A stretch of 64,000 nucleotides of DNA from Oceanospirillaceae bacterium (lineage in GTDB: Bacteria; Pseudomonadota; Gammaproteobacteria; Pseudomonadales; Balneatricaceae), in contig JAPYOS010000003.1 of assembly GCA_029938085.1 (NCBI GenBank), forward strand, positions 124,001-188,000, in the 5' to 3' direction. The notes beneath the pieces are model-generated. The model ran no database searches and was not told where the DNA came from. It saw only the letters and a program-made list of their open reading frames with translations. Below, piece after piece: positions 27,270-37,762 of the stretch. How positions within the stretch are numbered: the first letter of the stretch is position 1; the number at the start of each line of letters is the position of its first letter. The position numbers were made by a program, and so were the translations under genes.

Positions 27270-28427
27270 ATGATCAATCAAAAGCCATTAGTGGGCGTTA
27301 AAGTGGTTGAATTCGAAGGTATTGGGCCCTGTCCCTTGGCGGGCATGATGTTGGCTGATATGGGCGCAGAAGTGACCTTGATCGGGCGTAAGGCTAGCAA
27401 TGAAAATGCCGCCAACATTACGCCAGAAGAAACTGCACAAGGGTTTTATCATCGTGGAAAAAAATCCATTCTAATCGACCTGAAGCAGCCCGAGGGTGTT
27501 GCACTGGCCCTCAAATTATCTGCTCAGGCGGATATCTTAATCGAAGGCTTTCGCCCGGGGGTGATGGAGCGTTTAGGTTTAGGACCCAATGTGTGTCTAG
27601 GTCTACAGCCTAAATTAATCTATGGCCGCTTAACCGGCTGGGGTCAAACCGGGCCACTGGCGCAAACAGCAGGGCACGACCCTAACTACATCGCCCTGTC
27701 GGGTGCTATGTATTACGGCGCACGCCCCAACCATAAACCGACGGCACCGTTGACCTTGGCAGGAGACGTGGCTGGCGGCACCATGATGCTGTTGTGGGGC
27801 GTTATGTGCGCCTTGTGGCAAGCCCAAGCGAGTGGTCAAGGGCAGGTGGTAGACGCGGCGATTACTGATGGTTCGGCTTATGCTTCGAGCTTATTGTGGA
27901 TGATGCACAACACTGGGCAATTGCCCCAACAAACGGGCCAAAGCTGGGCCGACGGCGCAGCGCCATGGAATGACACCTATGTCTGTGCCGACGGTTTGTA
28001 TGTCAATATATGTGCCTTAGAACCTAAATTTTATCAGTTGTTGCTAGAGCAGTTAGGCTTGTTGCATGAGCCAAGTCTGCTCAGCCAGTGGGATAAAACT
28101 CTGTGGCCACAGGCGCAGCAACAGTTGGCACAAGTGTTTGCCAGCCAAAGCCGCCAGCATTGGTGCGATTTGTTGGAAGGCACGGATGTTTGTTTTGCAC
28201 CGGTACTTAGTTTTGGTGAAGCCACTAAACACCCACACAACCTTGCCAGAAACACCTTTATGCAGCTAGATGGCATTACCCAGCCCGCCCCAGCACCAAA
28301 AATGGGTCATGCTCAAATTAGCGTCACGTCGGTACCCGAAGCCGCTCAAGATACTTTACAATTGCTCGACCAGCTAGGCTTTACCGCTTCGCAGGTGAGC
28401 CAGTTGCAGAAAGACGGTGTGGTTTAA
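27270..28427 (+). CDS. CaiB/BaiF family protein, alpha-methylacyl-CoA racemase-like
   Basis: A 385-residue family III CoA-transferase fold protein. ILIEGFRPGVMERLGLGP near residues 90-107, GRLTGWGQTGPLAQTAGHD near 118-136 and NYIALSG just after match the alpha-methylacyl-CoA racemase branch, whose catalytic Asp is in GHDPNY. A racemase would prepare 2-methyl branched acyl-CoA for the dehydrogenase encoded just upstream. A CoA-transferase role cannot be excluded. Its stop overlaps the convergent prc stop by 4 nt. Confidence 0.88.
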   Translation: MINQKPLVGVKVVEFEGIGPCPLAGMMLADMGAEVTLIGRKASNENAANITPEETAQGFYHRGKKSILIDLKQPEGVALALKLSAQADILIEGFRPGVMERLGLGPNVCLGLQPKLIYGRLTGWGQTGPLAQTAGHDPNYIALSGAMYYGARPNHKPTAPLTLAGDVAGGTMMLLWGVMCALWQAQASGQGQVVDAAITDGSAYASSLLWMMHNTGQLPQQTGQSWADGAAPWNDTYVCADGLYVNICALEPKFYQLLLEQLGLLHEPSLLSQWDKTLWPQAQQQLAQVFASQSRQHWCDLLEGTDVCFAPVLSFGEATKHPHNLARNTFMQLDGITQPAPAPKMGHAQISVTSVPEAAQDTLQLLDQLGFTASQVSQLQKDGVV

Positions 28428-30451
28428 CGTGCTAAATCGATCCAGTCGGCGATAACGGCAGCACCAGCAATGATGTAGGGGTCTTTTTGGGTGTCGTCGT
28501 AATCAAACTGATGATCTTCGGCGGCAGTCACAGGCTCAAGCCCTTGGTCCTGACGCAGGCTGTTGATTTTCTTTAAGTACCAGTCTTGTTCAGTGTGCCA
28601 TTGTTGTGTTCTTTGTTGTAAGTTCAGGCTTATTTGTTTTGATCGAGCGTTTTCGTGCTCAGCCACAGCCTGCGTGTAAATCCAATTTGAGCTAGTGCTT
28701 TGGCGCGCGTCTTGTTGCTGTTGCAGGTGGGGAATGATTTTCTCAAAGGCAAAATAACGACGATGATCCACGGCTTTCACCTGATCCCACTTAAGGGCAT
28801 GGGGCAGGCTGCTTTCGCCTACTTTGTTGTGGTCTTGCAGGTGTGGCAAGGTGATGTCGGGTAACACGCCTTGATGTTGAGTGCTCGCACCCGAAACACG
28901 ATAAAACTTGGCTTGAGTAAACTTAATCTGACCACTGCTTAAATTACCAAACGTCTGCACCGTGCCTTTGCCATAGGTTTGGCTGCCAACAATTAAGGCG
29001 CGTTGATAATCCTGCATGGCGGCTGCAAAAATCTCTGATGCAGAGGCACTGTAGCGGTTAACCAGCACTACCACAGGACCGTTATAGGCGAGTAATGGAT
29101 TACGATCAATTTGTTTTTCGATGACACCATCGGCGTAGCGTACTTGAACCGTGGTACCGGTTTCAATGAATAAACCGGTTAACTGATTGGCTTCTCTCAG
29201 AGACCCGCCGCCATTGTTACGCAGATCTATAACAATACCACTCACTTGGTCTTGTTTGAGCTCTTGTATCAAATTATATACATCACGGGTGGTACTGCGA
29301 TAATTTGGGTCACCCCGTTGAGCTGCAGCAAAATCCATGTAGAAGGTGGGCAGGGTAATCACACCCATGGTCACTGGGCCTTGATCTGTAGCCACGGTTA
29401 CGAGGGACTTTTTGGCCGCTTGATCATCTAAGTTAACCTTGTTGCGGCGAATTTGAATGGTCTTTTTAGTCTGCTGTAAATCGCCACCTGGAATGATTTG
29501 TAAGTTGACTAAGCTGCCTTTTGGGCCGCGAATTTGGTCGACTACATCATCCAAACGCCAGCCTAGTATTTCCTGCATGGGTTCGCCTTGCTGGCTCACC
29601 CCAACAATATAATCGGCTGCCTGTAGGTCACCGGCCTTATCGGCGGGCCCACCGGCCACTAGGCGCACTACTTTGGTGTAGTCGTTGTCTCTTTGTAACA
29701 CCGCCCCAATACCTTCTAACGAAAGGCTCATGTCGATATTGAAGTCTTCTACATTGCGGGGAGACAAATAGGTTGTGTGGGGGTCGGTGACCATGGTGAT
29801 GCTGTTGCTTAATGCTTGATAGGCATCCCTGAGCTCCACTTGCAGTACCCGCTTACGCATATTGAGGTAGCGTTTTTCTAGACGATTTTTAATCTCCGCC
29901 TGAGTTTCATTGCTCAATTGACCATTGATAAACTCGTTTTTAAGCTGCTTGCGCCACAGGTTTTTGATGGCTTGATGGCTAGGTTGGCGTGCTGCGTCTT
30001 GTGGTGCCATGGCTATGTGTTCGCTTAACTCAAAGTTAAACATGGCAGATGGTTGCGATAACCATGCGAGATTAAAGTCAATAAATTCTAGCCGCCGCTG
30101 CTGTAATAAATTGTACATGTCGGCCATAGGGCGTAAGTCGCCTAGAGGCAATAAATCATCTAATTCATGCTTAAGGTACTGATATGGCGCCAGATCCGTT
30201 TGGCTTAAATAGCTTTTTAAAGGGTCTAATAAGGTTAAGTAGTTAGTGAATACATCATTAGCAAAACCATCGTCGTTAACTCTCGGTTGGTAATGCTGCT
30301 GCTCAAGCAAGTGCATAATTTCTTTGGTTAATTGGCCTTGTTGAGCGGTAAAAGTAACCTTCAAAGGGCTGTTGTTGGCGACCACTAAAGGCGCTGAAAA
30401 GATGCTGTAAGTAAAAACTAGGGCAGTTAATAATGTACGTGTAGGTATCAT
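28424..30451 (-). CDS. prc: Tail-specific carboxy-terminal protease
   Basis: A 675-residue periplasmic S41 protease (E. coli Prc has 682). A signal peptide covers about residues 1-25 (hydrophobic, ending SAPLVVANN). An N-terminal helical domain is followed by a PDZ domain near residues 235-330. The protease core has the catalytic Ser in VNRYSASASEIFAAAM and Lys in TYGKGTVQTFG. A long C-terminal helical domain follows. It degrades periplasmic proteins from non-polar C-termini and processes cell-wall enzymes. It appears monocistronic. Confidence 0.94.
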   Translation of the reverse strand: MIPTRTLLTALVFTYSIFSAPLVVANNSPLKVTFTAQQGQLTKEIMHLLEQQHYQPRVNDDGFANDVFTNYLTLLDPLKSYLSQTDLAPYQYLKHELDDLLPLGDLRPMADMYNLLQQRRLEFIDFNLAWLSQPSAMFNFELSEHIAMAPQDAARQPSHQAIKNLWRKQLKNEFINGQLSNETQAEIKNRLEKRYLNMRKRVLQVELRDAYQALSNSITMVTDPHTTYLSPRNVEDFNIDMSLSLEGIGAVLQRDNDYTKVVRLVAGGPADKAGDLQAADYIVGVSQQGEPMQEILGWRLDDVVDQIRGPKGSLVNLQIIPGGDLQQTKKTIQIRRNKVNLDDQAAKKSLVTVATDQGPVTMGVITLPTFYMDFAAAQRGDPNYRSTTRDVYNLIQELKQDQVSGIVIDLRNNGGGSLREANQLTGLFIETGTTVQVRYADGVIEKQIDRNPLLAYNGPVVVLVNRYSASASEIFAAAMQDYQRALIVGSQTYGKGTVQTFGNLSSGQIKFTQAKFYRVSGASTQHQGVLPDITLPHLQDHNKVGESSLPHALKWDQVKAVDHRRYFAFEKIIPHLQQQQDARQSTSSNWIYTQAVAEHENARSKQISLNLQQRTQQWHTEQDWYLKKINSLRQDQGLEPVTAAEDHQFDYDDTQKDPYIIAGAAVIADWIDLAR

Positions 30452-30643
30452 AGAAAGGTAAATATAAGTGACGCTGTAGCAGCGATTAAGAGTAATACGA
30501 TCTATATTAGCGTGATTTTGCCAAAATGTTCAAACTCGCTGGCCCACAATTAGACCATTTAGGCTGCGCTTTACATAATCATTACGTCTAACGCCTCAGA
30601 ATGTGGCACACTAAGCCCTTTGACTTAAGGAACACCTGCCACT

Positions 30644-31942
30644 ATGACGGCTCAAGATACGCAACACGCCTACCTTGCTGGTTTGATGGATTTTATCAAG
30701 GCATCTCCCACACCATTTCATGCGGTGTCTAGCATGGCCGATGCGCTTGCAGCAGCAGGTTATCGCCGATTAGCGGTGGCTGACACATGGGGCTTAGAGG
30801 CTGGAGGTCGATATTTTATTAGCCGTAATGACTCCACAATCATTGCTTTTGTGTTACCGCAACTGCAAGGTCTGCAGCGCTTACACATGGTGGGAGCCCA
30901 TACCGACAGCCCATGCCTAAAAGTTAAACCCAACCCCGAAGTAAAACGCAAAGGGTATCAACAATTGGGTGTTGAGGTGTATGGCGGAGCTCTGTTGCAC
31001 CCTTGGTTTGATCGAGACTTATCCCTAGCGGGGCGAGTGGTGTGTCGCAATGATGACGGCGTGCTAGTGAGCCATTTGATCGACTTTAAGCGTCCGGTGG
31101 CGTGTATCCCGAGTTTAGCCATTCATCTGGATCGAGAGGCCAACAAAGGCCATAGCGTTAACGCTCAAACCGACCTACCGGTGTTATTGGGGCAGGCCCT
31201 GGGCGATGACTTTGACTTGCGACAATTGTTGGTCAAACAGCTCGCCACTGAAGGCCACCAAGTGGCGCAAGTGGTGGATTACGAGTTAAGTTTCTATGAC
31301 GCTCAAGCCCCTGCTTTAGTGGGCATTAAAGAAGAGTTTTTGGCCGCTGCGCGGTTAGATAATTTATTAAGTTGTTACATGGGTTTAACTGCCATGCTTG
31401 CCGCCGATACCACGCAAGGCATGTTGTTAGTGTGCAATGATCATGAAGAAGTGGGCAGCCAGTCGGCAGAAGGCGCGCAAGGCAGCTTTTTAATGTCGGT
31501 ATTACAGCGTATTTACCCTTCGGCAGAACAATTACACCAAGTGTTAGATGCCTCCACGTTTATCTCGGCCGACAATGCACATGGTGTGCATCCCAATTTT
31601 GCTAATAAACATGATGAACAGCACGGGCCAAAATTAAATGCAGGGCCAGTAATTAAGGTCAATGCAAATCAGCGTTATGCCACTAACGCGGTCACCAGTG
31701 CCATGGTTAAAGAGCTGGCGGCTCAAGCCGATTTGCCTATTCAAACCTTTGTGGTGCGTAGCGACATGGGTTGCGGTAGTACTATTGGGCCTATTACCGC
31801 CGCCCAGCTGGGTGTGCGAACTTTAGACTTGGGAGCGCCAACCTTTGCCATGCATTCAATTCGGGAGTTAGCAGGCAGTGCCGATGCGCACATTACCCAC
31901 CAATTGTTGCAAGCGTTTTTTGAGACTCAAATGGTGGTCTAG
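30644..31942 (+). CDS. apeB: M18 family aminopeptidase
   Basis: A 432-residue metalloaminopeptidase of the aspartyl aminopeptidase (M18) family. Metal ligands are seen in [14 protein letters not shown] near residue 85, [16 protein letters not shown] near 265 (catalytic Glu pair) and FAMHSIREL near 402. It removes N-terminal residues from peptides in the cytoplasm. AAGGA precedes the ATG. It stands alone, converging on the sulA-like gene. Confidence 0.93.
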   Translation: MTAQDTQHAYLAGLMDFIKASPTPFHAVSSMADALAAAGYRRLAVADTWGLEAGGRYFISRNDSTIIAFVLPQLQGLQRLHMVGAHTDSPCLKVKPNPEVKRKGYQQLGVEVYGGALLHPWFDRDLSLAGRVVCRNDDGVLVSHLIDFKRPVACIPSLAIHLDREANKGHSVNAQTDLPVLLGQALGDDFDLRQLLVKQLATEGHQVAQVVDYELSFYDAQAPALVGIKEEFLAAARLDNLLSCYMGLTAMLAADTTQGMLLVCNDHEEVGSQSAEGAQGSFLMSVLQRIYPSAEQLHQVLDASTFISADNAHGVHPNFANKHDEQHGPKLNAGPVIKVNANQRYATNAVTSAMVKELAAQADLPIQTFVVRSDMGCGSTIGPITAAQLGVRTLDLGAPTFAMHSIRELAGSADAHITHQLLQAFFETQMVV

Positions 31943-31958
31943 GTGAGGCTGCTTTGAG

Positions 31959-32420
31959 TTATTGGTGCCTTACTAAAAATGCTTGGCTGTTACCTGCTTC
32001 TGCCGCCACTGCCAAGTCGTTCAGCTGGTCGTCGGCAAGGCTACCAAACCAGCTAATAACGGCATGGCAGGTGCCGCTTTTCAAGGCTTGTTTGGCAAGA
32101 CTCATGGTGTCATGTTGGGCGTTGGGTTGTAATAAAATAATTTTATTAAGGTCAAACCCTGCGGCTTGCAATTGTGCCTTTGGCAGCAGTTTTGGTGGCG
32201 CCACCCAGGCTAACCAACGTTGGTCGTGGCTTAGTTGAGCTAACAACGGCAACAACATCTGTATGTTGCTCCAGGCTTCACCCCGCATAATTATTTCAGT
32301 AATGGGGCTAAGGTCTGGGGCGGGCGCCGTGTCTTCTTCATGGAGCCACAAATCTAGCTGATGTTCTGCCAGTATGCCGTTAACTGCGTCGCTGTTTGGG
32401 TGCTGTTGCTGCTGCCACAT
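31959..32420 (-). CDS. sulA: SulA-like SOS cell-division inhibitor
   Basis: A 153-residue protein weakly but recognisably of the SulA family: TEIIMRGEAWSNIQMLLPLL near residues 42-61, DQRWLAWVAPP near 71-81, and ACHAVISWFG-like GTCHAVISWFGSL near 117. SulA blocks FtsZ polymerisation during the SOS response. It begins 32 nt after the lexA stop with GGAG ahead of the ATG, so it would be expressed from the LexA-controlled lexA promoter, as in pseudomonads. It could alternatively be a RecA/SulA-fold protein without FtsZ activity. Confidence 0.75.
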   Translation of the reverse strand: MWQQQQHPNSDAVNGILAEHQLDLWLHEEDTAPAPDLSPITEIIMRGEAWSNIQMLLPLLAQLSHDQRWLAWVAPPKLLPKAQLQAAGFDLNKIILLQPNAQHDTMSLAKQALKSGTCHAVISWFGSLADDQLNDLAVAAEAGNSQAFLVRHQ

Positions 32421-32452
32421 AATGATGACTCCATTGGGGTGAAAATAAGGAA

Positions 32453-33061
32453 CTAATTGCCGCGGCGTATAACTCCCACGCTCAAACCTTCAATACTCAA
32501 GTGTTGTTGTGTGAGATCCACTTCGATGGGCGCGAAGTCTGGATTTTCGGCAATTAATTGCACCTGGTTGCCGTTACGTTGAAAACGCTTAACGGTCACT
32601 TCGTCATTCAATCGAGCGACCACCACTTGGCCATTACGGGCTTGATCGGTTTTATGAACCGCCAATAAATCGCCATCGTAAATGCCGATGTCTTTCATAG
32701 ACATGCCACTGACTTGTAATAGGTAATCGGCTTTGGGGTAAAATAGGTTTTCCGGAATAGCGCAATAATCACTAATATGCTCTTCGGCGAGTAACGGGCT
32801 GCCGGCTGCAACCATGCCTATAATGGGTAAACCCAGCTCTTCCTCATGCATGTCTGGCACTCGTATGCCACGCGATGCGCCGGGCATAATCTCGATTGCG
32901 CCTTTGCGTGCTAAAGCCTTAATGTGCTCTTCTGCAGCGTTGGGAGATTTAAACCCAAGCTCGCGAGCAATTTCGGCACGGGTAGGGGGAAACCCCGTGT
33001 CGATGATGTGACTTCTGATGCAGTCTAGAACTTGATCTTGGCGTGGCGTTAATTTAATCAT
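32453..33061 (-). CDS. lexA: LexA repressor
   Basis: A 202-residue SOS repressor, the same length as E. coli LexA. The N-terminal winged helix ([20 protein letters not shown] near residues 23-42) binds DNA. The self-cleavage site is the Ala-Gly of GMVAAGSP near residue 87. The catalytic Ser is in [11 protein letters not shown] and the Lys in EVTVKRF. RecA filaments trigger cleavage. Two LexA boxes lie in its own promoter, so it is autoregulated with sulA. Confidence 0.97.
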   Translation of the reverse strand: MIKLTPRQDQVLDCIRSHIIDTGFPPTRAEIARELGFKSPNAAEEHIKALARKGAIEIMPGASRGIRVPDMHEEELGLPIIGMVAAGSPLLAEEHISDYCAIPENLFYPKADYLLQVSGMSMKDIGIYDGDLLAVHKTDQARNGQVVVARLNDEVTVKRFQRNGNQVQLIAENPDFAPIEVDLTQQHLSIEGLSVGVIRRGN

Positions 33062-33088
33062 GCAAAGGCCTCTTGGCTGTTTGTCTTC

Positions 33089-33108
33089 AACTGGTTGTTT
33101 GTACAGTT
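33089..33108. promoter_or_regulatory. LexA box 2
   Basis: The core CTGG-N8-ACAG at 33091-33106 differs from CTGT-N8-ACAG by one base. It lies 3 nt from LexA box 1, giving the paired arrangement known from the E. coli lexA promoter. Confidence 0.75.
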
Positions 33109-33127
33109 ACTGTATATAATACCAGTA
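33108..33127. promoter_or_regulatory. LexA box 1 overlapping lexA -10 element
   Basis: TACTGTATAT/AATACCAGTA closely fits the 20-base SOS box; the only core deviation is CCAG instead of ACAG. On the minus strand an extended -10 (TGGTATTAT, 33124-33116) lies inside the box, so LexA would block lexA-sulA transcription. The plus strand also reads TATAAT at 33115-33120, a possible -10 for divergent dinG. Confidence 0.85.
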
Positions 33128-33277
33128 ATGGCGCTGCTGGCAAGTTTTATTTTTAGTCTTAGGTTTTGTCTCCAAGTTGTGTCAGCTATTGTGGTTAAAA
33201 TGGTGTACCCTTATGTGCCTTCGCCGGCCCCTTTGTAGCGCCTATTATTAAGAATTACGAGTTAAGAGCCCAACCCA

Positions 33278-35413
33278 GTGTCTAAAACTGCCGACGTTAA
33301 ACACGATATCCAACAATTGTATCGCCAACTTCTTAAACAACTGGGTTTAAACGCCCGGTGGGGCCAAAAACAAATGATTGCCACCGTAGCTAATCATTTT
33401 CTGGCCATCAAGATGGATGCCGAAGGCCAGCGTAAGGGTGACAACCCTGCGTGTATTGTAGAAGCAGGTACCGGTACCGGTAAAACCTTGGCCTACATGG
33501 TGGCATGTTTACCGATTGCTCAAGCGCTTGAGAAAAAGCTAGTGATCGCTACAGCCACTATTGCTTTGCAAGAGCAAATTGTGCAAAAAGACCTTCCCGC
33601 CATTAAAAAACACGGCGGTTATGATTTTGATTTTCAGTTGGCAAAAGGCCGCAGGCGTTATGTTTGTGTGTCGCGACTTGATCAAGCCCTGTCACAAAAC
33701 GCCTCTTTGGACCCCACTCAAGCCCTGTTCGAAGACGAGCTGGCGTTGAAGTTGGATGGCCAGCAGCAGGCCTTGTATAAGGATATGGTCATGCAGCTGG
33801 GCGCCAGTAAATGGGATGGCGATCGGGATGCTTGGTCGGATCCATTACCAGAAGATCATTGGCGGCCTATTACAACCGACCATAGAGGTTGTACGAATCG
33901 CCGGTGTAGTCATTTTAACGAATGTCCCTTCTTTAAAGCCCGTGCAGGCCTAGAGCAGGCTGATTGTATCGTCACTAACCATGATTTGGTGTTGGCCGAT
34001 TTGGCGCTAGGGGGCGGTGCTATATTACCGGCACCCGAAGACACCATCTATATATTTGATGAAGGCCATCATTTGGCCGATAAAACCCTTAAACAGTTTA
34101 CTCACCAGCAAGGCATTCGACAGCTAAACCGTTGGTACGGCCAGACTCGATCCGGTTTAAAAAAGTTTGTTAAAGAGTGGCAGGGTGGTGGTCGGGGTGC
34201 TCAGTTGAGCGACCAAGTGCAAGAACATGTGCAGTCTCTCGAGCAGCAGTTAATTAGTTTGGAGCAGTTTTTAGATCAACCCGCATTTAGCCCACAAGAC
34301 GGTTACCAACAGCAAGAAAGCTATCGTTTTCCTCAGGGCGTAGTGCCTACTGAATTGGTGCAAATAAGCCATGATATGGGTTTGACGAGTGCTCGTTTGG
34401 CCCGTGACTTGGGTGCTTTGCATGAACTCATGGACGACGTCGTTAAAGGTGAACAAAACGGTTTAGCCAAAGATCAGGCCGAAACCTACCTTGCGGCATT
34501 TGGTTTGTTACAACAAAATGCGGAGCAGCAACTTGCCTTATGGCAGGCCTACGCCAAGGTTGATACAGAAGGTGAAGTGCCGATGGCCCGTTGGCTACAG
34601 CATTGGCAAACGCCAGAACGGGTTGATTTAGAGATTTCTGCGAGCCCGATTTTGGCCGCTAATCTGTTACAAGAAAACCTCTGGAAACGTTGCTATGGGG
34701 CATTATTAACCTCGGCTACGTTAACCGCCCTAGGCCGATTTGATCAGCTGTTAACCCATGCTGGGCTAAACCCAAAAAGCGCCATGCTGGCAGTGGCTAG
34801 CCCGTTTAATTTTTCCCAATCACAAATCTGTGTGCCTAAAGAAGCGGTGGAACCCGGGCCCGAAGCGGTATTTGTAGAAAACTTGATTAAAGGGCTCGAG
34901 GCTCAACTCAACCCTGATGAAGCTAGCCTAGTGTTATTTACCTCACGCAAAGTAATGCAATTGGTATTTGAAGGCATGCAAGACCATTGGCAAGATGTTA
35001 TTTTGCAGCAGGGTGAGTCGTCTAAACAACGTTTGCTCAATCAGCACAAACAACGCATAGACGATGGCGAGGGTAGCGTGTTGTTTGGTTTGGCTAGCTT
35101 TGCTGAAGGTATTGATTTGCCGGGTGATTATTTAACCCATGTGGTGATTACTCGATTGCCGTTTACGGTACCTGATCGACCGGTACCCGCCGCATTGGCT
35201 GAATGGATTGAAAAATCAGGTGGCAATAGCTTTATGCAACTGTCGGTGCCCGAAGCCAGCGTGCGCTTGGTGCAGGCCACAGGGCGTTTGTTACGTAAAG
35301 AAGATGACAAGGGCCGCATCACGATATTGGATAAGCGTATCGTTAGTAAACGTTATGGGCAGCAACTGTTACAATCGCTGCCACCGTATGAACAAAAGTT
35401 TGCCCCAAGGTAA
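33278..35413 (+). CDS. dinG: ATP-dependent DNA helicase DinG
   Basis: A 711-residue superfamily 2 iron-sulfur helicase (E. coli DinG 716). Walker A is EAGTGTGKTLAY near residue 66, the DEAH-type box is IFDEGHHLADK near 264, and the C-terminal motif is VRLVQATGRLLRKEDDKGR. Four cysteines for the Fe-S cluster are placed in YVCVSR, GCTNRRC and ECPFF. It unwinds R-loops and DNA forks. The start is GTG at 33278. It is divergent from lexA across the paired LexA boxes, consistent with SOS control. Confidence 0.95.
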   Translation: MSKTADVKHDIQQLYRQLLKQLGLNARWGQKQMIATVANHFLAIKMDAEGQRKGDNPACIVEAGTGTGKTLAYMVACLPIAQALEKKLVIATATIALQEQIVQKDLPAIKKHGGYDFDFQLAKGRRRYVCVSRLDQALSQNASLDPTQALFEDELALKLDGQQQALYKDMVMQLGASKWDGDRDAWSDPLPEDHWRPITTDHRGCTNRRCSHFNECPFFKARAGLEQADCIVTNHDLVLADLALGGGAILPAPEDTIYIFDEGHHLADKTLKQFTHQQGIRQLNRWYGQTRSGLKKFVKEWQGGGRGAQLSDQVQEHVQSLEQQLISLEQFLDQPAFSPQDGYQQQESYRFPQGVVPTELVQISHDMGLTSARLARDLGALHELMDDVVKGEQNGLAKDQAETYLAAFGLLQQNAEQQLALWQAYAKVDTEGEVPMARWLQHWQTPERVDLEISASPILAANLLQENLWKRCYGALLTSATLTALGRFDQLLTHAGLNPKSAMLAVASPFNFSQSQICVPKEAVEPGPEAVFVENLIKGLEAQLNPDEASLVLFTSRKVMQLVFEGMQDHWQDVILQQGESSKQRLLNQHKQRIDDGEGSVLFGLASFAEGIDLPGDYLTHVVITRLPFTVPDRPVPAALAEWIEKSGGNSFMQLSVPEASVRLVQATGRLLRKEDDKGRITILDKRIVSKRYGQQLLQSLPPYEQKFAPR

Positions 35414-35487
35414 ACACCTCAGCGCTTTGTATCTGGCGCTTAAACTCTCTATACTGCCACGTTTGCAGTTAATCAAAATAGGGCAAC

Positions 35488-36729
35488 ATGGCCCTAGAAT
35501 GGAATAACACCTTGAACTCAAATCAACAACAAAACTGGTCATTGGACGATTTCCAAGTGCCAGAAGTAGAAGATAAAACCCGTTTTCATGATCTTGACTT
35601 GCCCGATCAAGTGATGCAAGCCGTTGCTGCTTTAGGTTATCAATACTGCAGCCCCATCCAGGCATTAACATTACCTGAGTCTCTAGGCGGCAAAGACATT
35701 ACTGGCAAGGCGCAAACAGGCTCCGGTAAGACTGCTGCATTTTTGCTAAGCATGATCACTGATTTTCTTGATTTTCCGATCCAAGGCCCGCGTCGTTTTG
35801 GCACTCCTAGAGCGCTAATTATTGCCCCCACTCGTGAGTTGGTAATGCAAATTGCCAGTGATGCCGAAGACTTAACCCGCTTTTGCGATGTCAATGTGCA
35901 GCAACTTGTGGGTGGTATGGATTTTGAAGCGCAACAAAAACAGTTGAAGCAAAAGCCCACGGACATCATGGTGGCTACACCAGGCCGATTGTTAGATTTT
36001 TGTCGTCGTGGCCATGTTAATTTACGCGAAGTGGAAGTGGTGGTATTGGACGAAGCGGATCGTATGTTAAGCATGGGCTTTATTCCCGATGTGCGCGCCA
36101 TTATTCGCCAGACTCCAAAGAAAGAAGACCGCCAAACCTTGTTGTTTAGCGCCACCTTTAGTGACCAGATTTTACGCTTAGCGGAGCAGTGGACGTTTGA
36201 ACCCGTACATGTGGAAATAGAGTCTGACGAGTTAGCCAACGAAAGTGTTGAACAAAAATTCTTTTCTGTGGCCCGATCCGACAAGTACAAAGTCTTGCTC
36301 AATAGTTTGAAGACCATGGATGTAGAGCGTGCCATCGTGTTTGCTAATCGTCGCCACATTACCCGTGATTTGGCCGATAAGTTACAAAAAGACGGCATTC
36401 GTAGTGCGCTATTGTCGGGCGAGGTGGCGCAAGCCAAACGGGTAAAAACCTTGGAGCGGTTCCGCAGTGGTGATACCCCTATATTGGTGGCCACAGACGT
36501 GGCGGGCCGAGGTATTCACGTCGACGGTGTTAGTCACGTGTTTAACTACGACCTACCCGAAGAATTGGAAGATTATGTACATCGTATAGGCCGTACAGGC
36601 CGTGCGGGCGCCACCGGCACCTCCATTAGTTTTGCCTCTGAAGATGATGCGTTTTTAATTCCAGAATTAGAAGAACTCCTAGGTAAACGCTTACATTGTG
36701 AGCCAACTCCAAGCGAACTGTTAGTTTAA
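35488..36729 (+). CDS. rhlB: DEAD-box RNA helicase RhlB
   Basis: A 413-residue DEAD-box helicase (E. coli RhlB 421). All core motifs are visible: Q motif [13 protein letters not shown], Walker [12 protein letters not shown] near residue 72, [14 protein letters not shown] near 187, SAT (LLFSATF), and [10 protein letters not shown] near 370. RhlB partners RNase E in the degradosome. The protein ends soon after the helicase core, without a long basic tail. It lies 74 nt after dinG and 10 nt before gpsA. Confidence 0.88.
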   Translation: MALEWNNTLNSNQQQNWSLDDFQVPEVEDKTRFHDLDLPDQVMQAVAALGYQYCSPIQALTLPESLGGKDITGKAQTGSGKTAAFLLSMITDFLDFPIQGPRRFGTPRALIIAPTRELVMQIASDAEDLTRFCDVNVQQLVGGMDFEAQQKQLKQKPTDIMVATPGRLLDFCRRGHVNLREVEVVVLDEADRMLSMGFIPDVRAIIRQTPKKEDRQTLLFSATFSDQILRLAEQWTFEPVHVEIESDELANESVEQKFFSVARSDKYKVLLNSLKTMDVERAIVFANRRHITRDLADKLQKDGIRSALLSGEVAQAKRVKTLERFRSGDTPILVATDVAGRGIHVDGVSHVFNYDLPEELEDYVHRIGRTGRAGATGTSISFASEDDAFLIPELEELLGKRLHCEPTPSELLV

Positions 36730-36739
36730 AGGTGGATTA

Positions 36740-37762
36740 ATGAGTTCTCAACATCGAGTAGCGGTGATTGGTGGCGGTAGTTTTGGTACCGTTCTCGCCG
36801 ATATCGTAGCCCACAATGGTTACCCTGTACGTTTATGGATGCGTGATGAAGCCCTAGCGCAGGAAATTCGTGACACGCGCATTAACTCCCGCTACGTGCC
36901 GGGCCTTAGTTTGCACGCAGACCTAGAAATCGTGACAAATTTGGGCGACTGTATTAGCGCAGCTGATACGGTCATCTTTTCGGTGCCAAGTAAGGCATTT
37001 CGGGGCATATTGGATTTAGTCAAAGACTTCATCACCCCAGAACAAAACTTAGTGACCACCGCAAAGGGCATTGAACCCGAACGGTTTTTGCTTATGAGCC
37101 AAGTGTTGGAAGTGTACTTCCCTAACAACCCCGTCGGTGTGATCAGCGGCCCTAACTTAGCCAAAGAAGTGGCTGCAAAGCAGCTTACCGGTACGGTTAT
37201 TGCCAGTGATAGCGAGACCTTGCGCGAAACCATACAAGATGTTCTTCAGTGTAGCTTCTTTCGAGTGTACGCCAGTAACGACCGCTATGGCACGGAATTG
37301 GGCGGCGCGCTAAAAAATATTTACGCCATTGCTGCAGGCTTGAGTGCTGCCATGGGCATGGGCGAAAATACACGCAGTATGTTGCTCACACGTAGTTTGG
37401 CAGAAATGAGCCGCTTAGCGGTGCATATGGGTGCCAACCCAATGACCTTTTTGGGGCTGGCAGGCGTAGGCGATCTTATTGTGACTTGTATGTCGCCCTT
37501 GAGCCGAAATTACCGAGTAGGCTATGCTTTAGGCCAGGGTAAGAGTTTAGATGACGCCGTTTCCGAATTGGGTGAAGTGGCCGAAGGGGTAAATACCCTC
37601 GCCTTGGTTAAAGCTAAGTCGGATCAACTACAAGTGCATATGCCCCTAGTTGATGGCCTATATGCCTTGGTTTATGAAGGTGCAGACGTGTCAACCGTGG
37701 CTCAGTCTTTGATGGCTAGAGATCAGAATTCGGACGTTGAATTTGTATTAAAACGAAGCTAA
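36740..37762 (+). CDS. gpsA: Glycerol-3-phosphate dehydrogenase [NAD(P)+]
   Basis: A 340-residue enzyme that reduces dihydroxyacetone phosphate to sn-glycerol 3-phosphate for phospholipid synthesis. The NAD(P)-binding loop VIGGGSFGTVLADI starts at about residue 9, and GPNLAKEVA with the family's catalytic region follows near 139. The Lys of GGALKNIYAIAAG near 190 is catalytic. AGGTGG precedes the ATG, 10 nt after rhlB. Confidence 0.96.
   Translation: MSSQHRVAVIGGGSFGTVLADIVAHNGYPVRLWMRDEALAQEIRDTRINSRYVPGLSLHADLEIVTNLGDCISAADTVIFSVPSKAFRGILDLVKDFITPEQNLVTTAKGIEPERFLLMSQVLEVYFPNNPVGVISGPNLAKEVAAKQLTGTVIASDSETLRETIQDVLQCSFFRVYASNDRYGTELGGALKNIYAIAAGLSAAMGMGENTRSMLLTRSLAEMSRLAVHMGANPMTFLGLAGVGDLIVTCMSPLSRNYRVGYALGQGKSLDDAVSELGEVAEGVNTLALVKAKSDQLQVHMPLVDGLYALVYEGADVSTVAQSLMARDQNSDVEFVLKRS

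Noticed and set aside
35640-36494. 284-residue open frame antisense to rhlB
   Set aside because: Ser/Arg-rich shadow of a highly conserved helicase gene; no recognisable domain.
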